Below, piece by piece: positions 51,863 to 60,266 of a stretch of 64,000 bases of DNA (the stretch's first letter is position 1; the number at the start of each line of letters is the position of its first letter). Both the position numbers and the translations under genes were made by a program. Under the pieces are notes generated by a model. It saw nothing but the letters and a program-made list of their open reading frames with translations. It was not told the DNA's origin and did no database searches. The stretch comes from DASYKT01 sp035995185 (GTDB lineage: Bacteria; Acidobacteriota; Blastocatellia; Pyrinomonadales; Pyrinomonadaceae): contig DASYKT010000038.1 of the NCBI GenBank assembly GCA_035995185.1, forward strand, positions 1-64,000. The letters run 5' to 3'.

Positions 51863-52900
51863 CTATCGAAACGCCGCGATCTCTCCGCTGGCGCCGGACA
51901 AAAGCGTCTTTAGTTCTTCGACCGAGATGTTGTCGTCCTTTGACGAGTATTCACTCTCTAAGGCCGCGGTAAATTCATCCTCACCGCGCAGTTCGGGCAG
52001 CATCGGATGGATGACGTAATACCCGTTGCGCTCCGAAGTGCGAAAGCATTCTTCTTCCGAAACCATTATCTCGTGAACTTTTTCGCCCGGGCGAATGCCG
52101 GTAAATTTTATCGGCAGGTCTTTGCCGCCCATCAAAGCTTTCGCGACATCGACGATCTTTGCCGCCGGCACTTTCGGAATGTAAGTTTCACCGGCCGAGC
52201 CTTCGATGAGCGCCGCCAGCACCGTGTCCACCGCGCGTTCGAGCGTCAGCAAAAACCGCGTCATTTCTTCCAGCGTGACGGTCAGCGGCTGGTTGTTTTT
52301 CACCTGCTCGACAAACAGCGGCACGATCGATCCGCGCGAGGCAATGACGTTGCCATAACGGACGCAGAGGAATTTGGTCTGGTCCTGATCGCGATTTGCT
52401 TCGACCAGGATACGCTCCATCAGCGCCTTGGTCATTCCCATCACGTTGATCGGCTTGCACGCTTTGTCGGTCGAAATGCCGACCACGCGCTCAATACCCA
52501 GATCGTTTTCCCTGATCGCCTGGACGAGATTCTGCGCGCCTAGAATGTTGGTCTGCACGGCTTCAAACGGAAAATATTCGCAGGAAGGTACCTGCTTTAG
52601 CGCGGCCGCGTGGAAAACTATATCGGCGTCCCTGAGCGCGGCGAGCAAAGAGTTGTAGTTGCGCACGTCGCCGATGCGAAAATTTAAAATGTCCTGGGAA
52701 TCGGTGTAGATCACGTCATCGGTCGCGGCTTTGCGGTGCAAATAATCCAGCCGCATGTAATGCTGCTTGGCCTCGTCCCGCGAAAAAACGGTGATCTTCG
52801 ACGGGCGGCCCAACTGCCCGCTTAGCAGCCTTCTCACCAACGTCTGGCCGAGCGAGCCGGTGCCGCCGGTGACTAGTATTCTTTTGCCTTCAAGATTCAC
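51863..52900 (-). CDS. CapD/FnlA-like UDP-GlcNAc 4,6-dehydratase/5-epimerase
   Basis: A 345-residue SDR of the polysaccharide-synthesis type. TGGTGSLGQTLVRRLLSG binds NADP; FHAAALKQVPSCEYFPFEAV is the family stretch. The usual Tyr-x3-Lys is replaced by Met-x3-Lys in NVMGMTKALMERI, as in FnlA/WbjB and related 4,6-dehydratases. GIRPGEKVHEIMVSEEE is also conserved. It should form the first intermediate of UDP-L-FucNAc from UDP-GlcNAc. The RmlD-like reductase gene lies four bases upstream. Confidence 0.88.
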   Translation of the reverse strand: MNLEGKRILVTGGTGSLGQTLVRRLLSGQLGRPSKITVFSRDEAKQHYMRLDYLHRKAATDDVIYTDSQDILNFRIGDVRNYNSLLAALRDADIVFHAAALKQVPSCEYFPFEAVQTNILGAQNLVQAIRENDLGIERVVGISTDKACKPINVMGMTKALMERILVEANRDQDQTKFLCVRYGNVIASRGSIVPLFVEQVKNNQPLTVTLEEMTRFLLTLERAVDTVLAALIEGSAGETYIPKVPAAKIVDVAKALMGGKDLPIKFTGIRPGEKVHEIMVSEEECFRTSERNGYYVIHPMLPELRGEDEFTAALESEYSSKDDNISVEELKTLLSGASGEIAAFR

Positions 52901-52904
52901 TAAA

Positions 52905-53813
52905 TTATTTTCTCCACTCCCTATACTCGTCGTACGGCGTCGGGTCGGCCGCCATTTTTTCTATCATCGCTTCCCAAGTCTCCGGCGCAAATCCGGTTTC
53001 CGTCCTGAACTTGTCAGAATTTAAACTACGGTCGAGCACAAAATCACTGTCGGGATCTATCTGAATATCGCTCTGATAATATTTATCGATCAGGCCCAAT
53101 AATTCGAATTTATTTACCGGTTCGCTCGACACATGATAGAGACCGTTGAGCGCCGGAAATTTTTCGATCACATCGCCGATAATATCAGCCAGCACGATCG
53201 TCGGAAATCCGCTGTAAATAGCTTTGGTAAAACCTTTTACCAGGTGCTCTTTCGTGGCCCTGTTACTCAGGAACCATTCTACCAAACTATGCGCGGTTTC
53301 CAATTCCCGGCCGATGATAGAGGTGCGCAGCGTCAGGCAATTCCGGCCGGTGACCTCGCCCAGGTTTTTGCTTTTACCGTACAGGTCTTCGGCGTCCGAG
53401 ATATCGTTTTCGCTGTAATTCCCTTTGCGCCCGTTGAAAACGCAATCGGTGCTGATGGTGATCAACCGAAAGTTTTTCTCCCCATTCGGAGCAGCCGCCA
53501 GCTCGGCCAATTTATGCGGAAAAATGGAATTGATCTCGAGCGTGGTGATAGTATTTTTCGCGCTGGGAAGCTGTTTAATGATGCCGATCGCGTTGATGAC
53601 TACGTCCGGACTGCTCGCCTCGATAGCGGCATTTACCGAGGCAAAGTTCTGCGCATCGACCCGCTCGATCACGTGATATTTATCGAATATCCCGTACTTT
53701 TCATAATCGGAAAATTGGCCGCGGATAGCCGTCCAGACATCGAAACGCCCCTGCCATCGCTGCACAAGTTTGTGTCCGAGCATTCCGCTCCCGCCGAGTA
53801 CGAGTACTTTCAT
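52905..53813 (-). CDS. RmlD-like sugar reductase (FnlB/WbjC-like)
   Basis: A 302-residue SDR. MKVLVLGGSGMLGHKLVQRW is the NAD(P)-binding start; LITISTDCVFNGRKGNYSEN and LYGKSKNLGEVTG give the Ser/Thr, Tyr and Lys of the active site. It matches dTDP-4-dehydrorhamnose-reductase-like proteins and, by its place before the CapD-like and epimerase genes, is probably FnlB/WbjC. The C-terminal cupin-like part present in some WbjC proteins is missing. Likely step: reduction of the 4-keto intermediate toward UDP-L-FucNAc. Confidence 0.84.
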   Translation of the reverse strand: MKVLVLGGSGMLGHKLVQRWQGRFDVWTAIRGQFSDYEKYGIFDKYHVIERVDAQNFASVNAAIEASSPDVVINAIGIIKQLPSAKNTITTLEINSIFPHKLAELAAAPNGEKNFRLITISTDCVFNGRKGNYSENDISDAEDLYGKSKNLGEVTGRNCLTLRTSIIGRELETAHSLVEWFLSNRATKEHLVKGFTKAIYSGFPTIVLADIIGDVIEKFPALNGLYHVSSEPVNKFELLGLIDKYYQSDIQIDPDSDFVLDRSLNSDKFRTETGFAPETWEAMIEKMAADPTPYDEYREWRK

Positions 53814-53822
53814 CGAGGTTGA

Positions 53823-54998
53823 TTATACGGTATTTAATGCCGCTTCCAAGACCGCGACCGTATCTTTTTCGAGTGTTTCTCTGCTGAGCCAATCGACCGC
53901 ATATTCCCGCGCGGCGTCCGACATTTGGCGATACGCGCCGTCGTCCATTTCCACGCAATGTTTCAGCGTTTCACGCCAAGCTTTAGGGTTTTCCAGCGGC
54001 AGGTCCCAGCCGATCCCCTTCTCTTTCAGATCAAGCCAGGGCGTGCGGTCGCTGATAATCAGCGGGCAGCCGGCGGATAGTGCTTCGGGGAAAATGTGCC
54101 CGAAATTTTCGTTTAGCGACGGCGAAACGAGAAAATGATACTCGGCCAGTTTTTTCGGGACCAAACGGTTATCGATCGCGCCGGCGTAATTTACCGTGAT
54201 ATTCGGCGGCAGTTTTTTGATCTTTTCCAGGCACTCTTCCCAGTAAGCTTTATCCTCAAGATCGCCGATCACGTCGACCGAAATCTTTCCCGGCACTTTT
54301 TCTAAAACATCCAACAAAAATCCAAAATTTTTCGTGCGGACAAAGCGCGCCAGGAAAACCAGTTTCAGTTCGCCGCCGGTTTTCTTTGGTTTGATAGACC
54401 GCTCGTATTCGGGAAAGATCGTCTTCGGCGGCATGTCGGCCGCGACGAACATTCTTTCTTTTTTACCCAGCTCTTTTTCGATGTCCTCTTTTTCCAGATC
54501 GGTCGTCGCTTTCCAAAACAATCCTTTATGCAGGCCCGTTAATTTAGCGAGAGTTATGTGCAAACGCTTTTTCGCAGTCTTAAACTGCATCGCCGCGGTA
54601 ATGAGTTCGCCGCAGGGCGCCATTATCACCGGGGCTTTTACCTGTCCCCGCCAGCGCAAAAATAAAAGATAATTTGCCGGCGTGGCGAAAAAACTGTTGA
54701 GATAGATCGCCTCAGGCGCGGCCTCATCGACCAGGCGTTTTATCGTCGCGGCCTTGATGTCATTTTTTACCAAATAAAACACCCGGGCATTTCCGATCTG
54801 GTTCCAATCGCCGATCTTCACGGTTTTATACGGGCTTTTATCCAAACGCCCGTCGTGGTCGCGCGTGATCACGCTAAAGTCGTAGCGGTCACTAAGACGA
54901 TCGACCATGTTGACGATCGTTCGCATTCCGCCGCCGCTCTTAAAGCCGGGCAGATAATAGTCGCAAACGACCAGGATCTTTTTCTTACTCTCGGACAT
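53823..54998 (-). CDS. family 4 glycosyltransferase
   Basis: A 391-residue GT-B enzyme. VVCDYYLPGFKSGGGMRTIV near the start is the glycine-rich acceptor-side loop common in envelope GT4 proteins. LKLVFLARFVRTKNFGFLLD opens the second domain; SLNENFGHIFPEALSAGCPL carries the E-x7-E-like motif (ENFGHIFPE). It probably adds a sugar of the O-antigen or capsule unit at the inner membrane. It lies nine bases before the RmlD-like gene. A repeat element separates it from the heptosyltransferase. Confidence 0.88.
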   Translation of the reverse strand: MSESKKKILVVCDYYLPGFKSGGGMRTIVNMVDRLSDRYDFSVITRDHDGRLDKSPYKTVKIGDWNQIGNARVFYLVKNDIKAATIKRLVDEAAPEAIYLNSFFATPANYLLFLRWRGQVKAPVIMAPCGELITAAMQFKTAKKRLHITLAKLTGLHKGLFWKATTDLEKEDIEKELGKKERMFVAADMPPKTIFPEYERSIKPKKTGGELKLVFLARFVRTKNFGFLLDVLEKVPGKISVDVIGDLEDKAYWEECLEKIKKLPPNITVNYAGAIDNRLVPKKLAEYHFLVSPSLNENFGHIFPEALSAGCPLIISDRTPWLDLKEKGIGWDLPLENPKAWRETLKHCVEMDDGAYRQMSDAAREYAVDWLSRETLEKDTVAVLEAALNTV

Positions 54999-55023
54999 TT
55001 ATTCAATACATTATCGTGATGAA

Positions 55024-55129
55024 GTCAGTACCTCAGAACGGAGTGACCGGCTTCTTATCTCGACGGTTCGATGCTCGGCGTTTTTTCGCTACGCTCATTT
55101 AGCCGGTCACTCCGTTCTGAGGTACTGAC
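55024..55129. repeat. family A palindromic element, diverged subtype
   Basis: Perfect 29-bp arms (55024-55052, beginning GTCAGTACCTCAGAACGG, and 55101-55129) around a 48-base spacer that holds a GATGCTCGGCG motif shared with other copies. It ends three bases before the GT9 stop codon. Confidence 0.92.
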
Positions 55130-55132
55130 CCG

Positions 55133-56266
55133 TTACTTAAAGCCGCTTCTGTCTAATAAGTTTATGCAGGCCTGACAGACTTCCTCGATACCTATTTCCA
55201 AGCATTCATGGTTAAACTTACAGATCGGCGAATGGCAGCCTTCGCATGGGACGGCTTTTCGCAGGACCACGTTGTTATCTCCAAACGGGACCCATCGCCC
55301 GGGATAGTCTATCGCGGCAAAGACGGCCACGCACGGAACGCCCACGGCCGCCGCCAGGTGCATGGTCCCGGTGTCGTTGCCCAGATACAATTTGCATTGC
55401 TGCAATGCCGCCGCGGCCTCCCGAATGCTCAACTCTCCCGCAGCATTGGCGCCCATGCCCAATTTTTGCAGGATCCGCTCCCCCTTATCTCTGTCTTCGG
55501 GCCCGCCGAAGATAATGGGAAAAATATTCTTTTGCGTTATCAGACGCGATAACACTTCCGCGTATTTTTCTTCCGGCCAGAGTTTTGACTCCCATTTGCT
55601 GCCGGGAGCGACGGCGACAAAGTTCTTACCGGCCAAAGTATCACCGGCGTTAAGCTCGATCCAGCTAACCGCCTTGACGGATTCATCGCCTCCGAGCAAG
55701 AGGTCCGTGGAAATTCCCTGCCCGGCATCGATAATGCCCTCTTCAGACAGGCATTTTAATAGATATTTGTATTCAGGTTCTACTTCAGGCAGAGGCGCTT
55801 TACCGTTCTCAGGTAAAAAGTTAGTCATGAGATGCTTGGTGCCGAAGTGCTGGCCGATCCCCGCCATCCGAAAGAATGAAAGGTCGCGTTTTACCCGCCC
55901 CTCATCACGGTTGCGGGTCATCAGATAGGCGAGTGTATCGTACCTCCCCATTCGTATCGCCGCGCCCAGTTTTAAGAAACCCAGCGCCGAAGCCGCCTTA
56001 CCGGCCTCATTCGGGTAACTGATAAATTCGTCAAACAATCCTTTTGCAGGGAGCACGCCCTGAGCGGTGGGGTAACCGGCATTTTTTGCGCTGACATTGG
56101 AAAGAAGGGTGATGTGGGCGTCGGGAAAGCGTTTGCGCAGCGCCCAAAATGCAGGAAGAGCAACCAGGGTGTCCCCCAGATGCCCGATACGAAAGACCAA
56201 TATCCGTTTTGGTTCAAACTTAAGCGCGGAACTCAACTGTTTTTCCCGATCCTTTTGAACTACCAA
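55133..56266 (-). CDS. family 9 glycosyltransferase (LPS heptosyltransferase-like)
   Basis: A 377-residue GT9 enzyme. TTG start at 56266 overlaps the end of the heptose kinase gene by seven bases. RILVFRIGHLGDTLVALPAF is the acceptor-side motif, VAVAPGSKWESKLWPEEKYA and the late LYLGNDTGTMHLAAAVGVPC are the ADP-heptose-binding signatures. A Cys-rich C-terminal stretch (CEGCHSPICKFNHECLEIG) ends it, as in many family members. It would add heptose to the LPS core, which suits the ADP-heptose genes just upstream. Confidence 0.9.
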   Translation of the reverse strand: MVVQKDREKQLSSALKFEPKRILVFRIGHLGDTLVALPAFWALRKRFPDAHITLLSNVSAKNAGYPTAQGVLPAKGLFDEFISYPNEAGKAASALGFLKLGAAIRMGRYDTLAYLMTRNRDEGRVKRDLSFFRMAGIGQHFGTKHLMTNFLPENGKAPLPEVEPEYKYLLKCLSEEGIIDAGQGISTDLLLGGDESVKAVSWIELNAGDTLAGKNFVAVAPGSKWESKLWPEEKYAEVLSRLITQKNIFPIIFGGPEDRDKGERILQKLGMGANAAGELSIREAAAALQQCKLYLGNDTGTMHLAAAVGVPCVAVFAAIDYPGRWVPFGDNNVVLRKAVPCEGCHSPICKFNHECLEIGIEEVCQACINLLDRSGFK

Positions 56267-57219
56267 TTTTCGACCGCGTTTTTTAAGTGGCCGAGATCAA
56301 TAACGGTCGTTCCCACTTCTTCGACAACCAATCCGGCGGCGATATTGGCGAGTTTGACCGCCGTTGGCAGATCAAGCCCGGCCCCTAAAGCAACCGCGAC
56401 CGTGGAAATCACCGTATCGCCTGCGCCGGTGACATCATAGACCTTTCTTGCCAATGCCGGAAAATTTACGGCCGTGTCGCCTCGCCGGTACAGCGTCATG
56501 CCATTTTCGCCCTGGGTTATTATCAGCGACTCAAGTTTTACGTCGTCGATAAGCCTGGCGGCGGCTTCTTCCAGATCTTCGATACCCGCGGCGTGGATCG
56601 CTTCAGACCGGTTCGGGGTAAGCAGCGTAGCGCCCGAATATTTCCGGTAATCCCTTCCCTTCGGATCTACTAATAACGGCTTGGAATTCTTTTCGCAGCT
56701 TTCGACGATCTTTGAAAGTACGGGCGGGCTCAGCATTCCTTTGGCATAATCGGACAGCAGCACCACATCGGCCTGGCCGACCAGCGGTTCGATACCCTGC
56801 CAGATGCTCTCAGCGCCGCCTACGTCGATCTCTTCCGTATGCTCGCTATCGATACGGACCACATGATGGCTATGCGCCACTACCCGCGTCTTGACCGTGG
56901 TCGGGCGTCCATTAAGAGACTGCAGATGCTGAGGATCGATCCCCCGCGCCGTGAGCGAGTTTTTCAGTTCCTCGGCTTCCCTGTCATCGCCTATCAATCC
57001 CACCAAAAACGGCGTCGCACCCAAGCCGGCGATATTAGCGGCGACGTTTGCGGCCCCACCGGCGGCAGTGTCCGCGCTGTTGAGCCGCACGACGGGCACG
57101 GGCGCTTCCGGTGAGATGCGGTCGACACTTCCCCACCAGTAGCGGTCGAGCATCACATCGCCGATCACCAGAATTTTGACTTTAGAGAATTTTGCAAAGA
57201 TGTCCTGCTCTTGAGGCAT
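56260..57219 (-). CDS. heptose 7-phosphate kinase (HldE N-terminal-type)
   Basis: A 319-residue PfkB-family sugar kinase, like the first half of HldE/RfaE. VKILVIGDVMLDRYWWGSVD, SPEAPVPVV and GGAANVAANIAGLGATPFLV are signatures of this subgroup. The anion hole and catalytic Asp are in DVTGAGDTVISTVAVALGAG. It phosphorylates D-glycero-D-manno-heptose 7-phosphate. The second half of HldE is supplied by the next gene upstream, where it is fused to GmhA. Confidence 0.92.
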   Translation of the reverse strand: MPQEQDIFAKFSKVKILVIGDVMLDRYWWGSVDRISPEAPVPVVRLNSADTAAGGAANVAANIAGLGATPFLVGLIGDDREAEELKNSLTARGIDPQHLQSLNGRPTTVKTRVVAHSHHVVRIDSEHTEEIDVGGAESIWQGIEPLVGQADVVLLSDYAKGMLSPPVLSKIVESCEKNSKPLLVDPKGRDYRKYSGATLLTPNRSEAIHAAGIEDLEEAAARLIDDVKLESLIITQGENGMTLYRRGDTAVNFPALARKVYDVTGAGDTVISTVAVALGAGLDLPTAVKLANIAAGLVVEEVGTTVIDLGHLKNAVENW

Positions 57220-57234
57220 TTGTGTTCAGTTTTA

Positions 57235-58251
57235 TTATGAAGTAAGACCCGACTCTCTCAAGTTGATATCTACCATCTCGCACCATATATGCCCGATGGT
57301 TATATGGCCTTCCTGGATGCGCGCGGTCCGCGCAGACGGGACCAGCACCGCCGCGTCACACAACGAAGCCAGTTTTTTTCCTTTTTCACCGGTCAGCCCG
57401 ATCGTTTTGCAGCCTTTTTCGCGCGCCGCCATGATGGCCGAAAGAATGCTCTCAGAATTACCGCTGGTGCTGATGCCGATCAGCACGTCGCCTTCATTGG
57501 CCAGCGCCAATACCTGGCGCACAAAAACTTTATCGTATCCGTAATCGTTGCTGACGGCGGTCAGCAGAGACGTATCGGTGGTCAGAGCGATGGACGGCAG
57601 AGGACGGCGTTCGTCTTCGAACCGGCCGACAAATTCCGCCGCGATATGCTGTGAATCGGCCGCGCTGCCGCCGTTGCCGCAGATCAAAACTTTTTTGCCC
57701 GCATTAATGGCTTCGCAAATGATCTCTCCGCTTTTTTCAATGGACTCGCCGCATTCTGCCTGCAGCCGGGAGAATACTTCGAGGTGCTCTTCTATCGAGC
57801 GGGTGATCGCATCATTACTGGTATTATTTTCCGTCATCTGCCTGTTCTGGATCTTTTCTACTATCGCGCTGGAAGAGTACCCGTCCTTAAGCGGCAGCGA
57901 GAATACCTTTCCGCCGTTGCTTAAAACAAAATCAGCACCGACTATGCGGTCGGTCGCCCAATCTCCGCCTTTGACCAGTATATCCGGTTTTAACTCCTCG
58001 ATGAGCTTGGCCGGGGTCGCTTCGTCAAAAACCCTGACCTCGTCAACGGAGCGCAAACCGAGCAATATCTCCGCGCGGTCATCCTGATTTACAAAGGGGC
58101 GGTTCGCTCCCTTGATGGCCCGCACCGAAGCGTCGCTGTTAATACCGACCACCAGCCTGGTCCCCAGGGCTTTTGCCCGGGCCAGCAGGTCTATATGCCC
58201 CGGGTGAATGATATCAAAACAACCATTTGTAAATACAACAGTTTCCATCAT
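57235..58251 (-). CDS. fusion of heptose adenylyltransferase (HldC) and phosphoheptose isomerase (GmhA)
   Basis: A 338-residue two-domain protein. Residues 1-135 are the HldE/HldC nucleotidyltransferase (VVFTNGCFDIIHPGHIDLL with the HxGH motif, LKDGYSSSAIVEKI near its end). Residues about 145-338 are GmhA (VLICGNGGSAADSQHIAAEF, SNDYGYDKVFVRQV, ISTSGNSESILSA, EGHITIGHIWCEMVD). Normally HldC is fused to the kinase or free, and GmhA is separate. Met139 (MTENN) sits at the junction and may be the old GmhA start, hinting at loss of a stop codon. The first and last steps of ADP-heptose synthesis are thus joined. GmhB is not in the window. Confidence 0.9.
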   Translation of the reverse strand: MMETVVFTNGCFDIIHPGHIDLLARAKALGTRLVVGINSDASVRAIKGANRPFVNQDDRAEILLGLRSVDEVRVFDEATPAKLIEELKPDILVKGGDWATDRIVGADFVLSNGGKVFSLPLKDGYSSSAIVEKIQNRQMTENNTSNDAITRSIEEHLEVFSRLQAECGESIEKSGEIICEAINAGKKVLICGNGGSAADSQHIAAEFVGRFEDERRPLPSIALTTDTSLLTAVSNDYGYDKVFVRQVLALANEGDVLIGISTSGNSESILSAIMAAREKGCKTIGLTGEKGKKLASLCDAAVLVPSARTARIQEGHITIGHIWCEMVDINLRESGLTS

Positions 58252-58273
58252 TTGAATCTAATATAATACACGC

Positions 58274-58304
58274 AAAAAAAGGGCTTCGCCAAACACGAAG
58301 CCCT
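58274..58304 (-). terminator. intrinsic terminator after beta-helix gene 1
   Basis: AGGGCTTCG (58280-58288) pairs with CGAAGCCCT (58296-58304); seven T follow on the minus strand. Nearly the same hairpin follows the second beta-helix gene. Confidence 0.88.
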
Positions 58305-58327
58305 CTAATTAAGCGACCAAACTATTA

Positions 58328-59884
58328 TCAGTTGCAAACCCACGCGCTGTTAATGCGTTTGGCAATGGCGCCGCTGCCGCCGCTATTGCAGGCAGCCGTA
58401 GCCGTGCAGTCAGAGCAATAGAACAATGTTCCATTGGCGGGCGATCCCAGGCCGGATTGGGTCGTGCTTCCCAGCGTGATGGTCTTTCCGCTGGTATTGA
58501 ACTTCAAATTACTATTTGTAAGCCCGACCGCGCCTCCGTTGCCGTTAAAGGTGTACCCATATCCTTCGTTGCTGGTAAAGGTAAGCGTTCCGTCGGCTTC
58601 GCTCCTGGTTATATCGAAGTAATGGCCGTCCGCCACATTTCCCTTGCCCAAACGCAATAACGAGGTTCCCGTGAAGGTCTTGGGCATCAAAGAAAGCAGA
58701 GGGATGCCATCGTAACCGTCACGGCTCATGATGGTCGGGACCGAAGTCGTATTCTTAAAATTATTTGTACTAAAGACCAATTGGGCGCCGTCCTGCAGCT
58801 CCCAGTTCTTATTCTCACATGAGGCATAGGGCGGAAGCGGATCGATGTATCCTTCCGGGCAGAATTTATCTCCGAGTGAAGTGATCTGCGAATACCCTTT
58901 GGCGATAACGTCTATATTGGACCAGCCGTGCAAATTGTCGTACCCGGTACCGAATTGATTTCCGGAAGAGATCAAGGTCGTATCCCTGACGCTTAAGCCG
59001 CTAAAAAAGTGATTGTTGAAGAGATAGATGGGCTCGGTACGGTCCGAATACGGAGTTCCTTCAACCACCAGGTCGTAATTAAAACGCTCGGCCACGGAAT
59101 TTTTTATACTAAGATTGGCATGACTTCTTACCCTGACCAGCGCATCCGCAAAATGCGTGTCCTCGGGGCCGTTGCCGATCAACAGGTTCATCGAAGTATA
59201 AGTGCCCCGCTCCATGTAGATCCCGATGCCGTCCCGGGGAACTAAGAACTCTATACTGCTGATGTCCCAACCTGAATTATTCGAATTGATGTGAACGCCG
59301 ATCGTGCAGTTCTCAAAGGAAGCTTGCTCGAGTTTCACCTGATCGCATTGCCAAACCTGGTTCGTGGCATTCACATAGATCCCCTTGGACAGAAACGCGA
59401 ATCTCAGGTTACTGAAAAGAAAGTGCAGGCTCGAAGCATTGGTGCCGCTGCCGCCCTCTGCCTTGATACCGATGGTGCCGCTATTGTTTCCGACCAGGGC
59501 CAGATCTCTGATCGTGATCTCATACTGGCCTTCGCCGATGGTAAAGATAGCTGTGTTGGCGGTGTTTTGAACGATCTTTGAAACCGCCGTCCAACTGGTG
59601 CTGCTGGCCTTTCCGGTGCCTTCTATCACGATGTAGGGATGCAGCGGCAGCGCGCCCGATATGTAATAGTTTCCTTCGTTAAAGATCAGCTTTCCATAGG
59701 CCGCGTTGATAGCGTTACGAAGCCGGATGGTATCGTCAGGGTCGCTCCCCCGCGTCCAGCAATCGGTGTAAAAAATGCCGTTGCGCACCCCGCTGGTGCA
59801 GCCGTTCGCATTCTGCCCGTTTACCGCAATAGCGGTTGTTAAAGACACGAATATCAAGAAACACATAGCTGTTAGTGTTTTCAT
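58328..59884 (-). CDS. secreted beta-helix protein 1 (pectate-lyase-like)
   Basis: A 518-residue exported protein. The signal peptide begins MKTLTAMCFLIFVSLTTAIA and ends near VNGQ. The mature start NANGCTSGVRNGIFYTDCWT and DDTIRLRNAINAAYGKLIFN are shared with the paralogue at 60267. The middle has many short parallel-beta-helix turns, such as YEITIRDLALVGNNSGTIGI and LHFLFSNLRFAFLSKGIYVN. The C-terminal module FYCSDCTATAACNSGGSGAI then AKRINSAWVC is also shared. It may bind or cut a surface glycan, like phage tail-spikes; no catalytic residues are identified. It sits among LPS genes. Confidence 0.8.
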   Translation of the reverse strand: MKTLTAMCFLIFVSLTTAIAVNGQNANGCTSGVRNGIFYTDCWTRGSDPDDTIRLRNAINAAYGKLIFNEGNYYISGALPLHPYIVIEGTGKASSTSWTAVSKIVQNTANTAIFTIGEGQYEITIRDLALVGNNSGTIGIKAEGGSGTNASSLHFLFSNLRFAFLSKGIYVNATNQVWQCDQVKLEQASFENCTIGVHINSNNSGWDISSIEFLVPRDGIGIYMERGTYTSMNLLIGNGPEDTHFADALVRVRSHANLSIKNSVAERFNYDLVVEGTPYSDRTEPIYLFNNHFFSGLSVRDTTLISSGNQFGTGYDNLHGWSNIDVIAKGYSQITSLGDKFCPEGYIDPLPPYASCENKNWELQDGAQLVFSTNNFKNTTSVPTIMSRDGYDGIPLLSLMPKTFTGTSLLRLGKGNVADGHYFDITRSEADGTLTFTSNEGYGYTFNGNGGAVGLTNSNLKFNTSGKTITLGSTTQSGLGSPANGTLFYCSDCTATAACNSGGSGAIAKRINSAWVCN

Positions 59885-60188
59885 AAAACTTCTCTCCTTT
59901 TCCAGATCTAACTTAAATAGTGAGTCGCAAGATTTAATCGAAATGACACAATAATATTAAACAGTTATCAAGAAGACTTTGTGAGGTCGCCGGATCCCGC
60001 TAGTGCGGCACTGCCTTGTTGTATTTCGAAGTTAGCATTAACTATCTCGCGCAAACTATCACAAAATTGCTAATCCTGTCGGATTGTTGCGCGAACTTTG
60101 CGTACCCGGAACGCCGAATTTATTCGGCCCTTCTTTTTCGTCTTATGAGCACTCTGCTTTCACCGCAAACACAGGCGATAGCTGCCAA

Positions 60189-60220
60189 TAAAAAAGGGCT
60201 TCGCTAAGTACGAAGCCCTT
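60189..60220 (-). terminator. intrinsic terminator after beta-helix gene 2
   Basis: AAGGGCTTCG (60194-60203) pairs with CGAAGCCCTT (60211-60220) around CTAAGTA, with an A-run before it (T-run on the minus strand). The rest of the gap 59885-60266 holds no supported gene; the leader of gene 1 lies at its left end. Confidence 0.86.
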
Positions 60221-60266
60221 CATGAATTCGGCATTTTTGCCGGATAAGGCCGGCGCACCATTAGCC

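Noticed and set aside
60016..60207. A 63-codon open frame between the beta-helix genes
   Set aside because: It runs through the terminator hairpin of the neighbouring gene on the other strand and has no ribosome site or family pattern.
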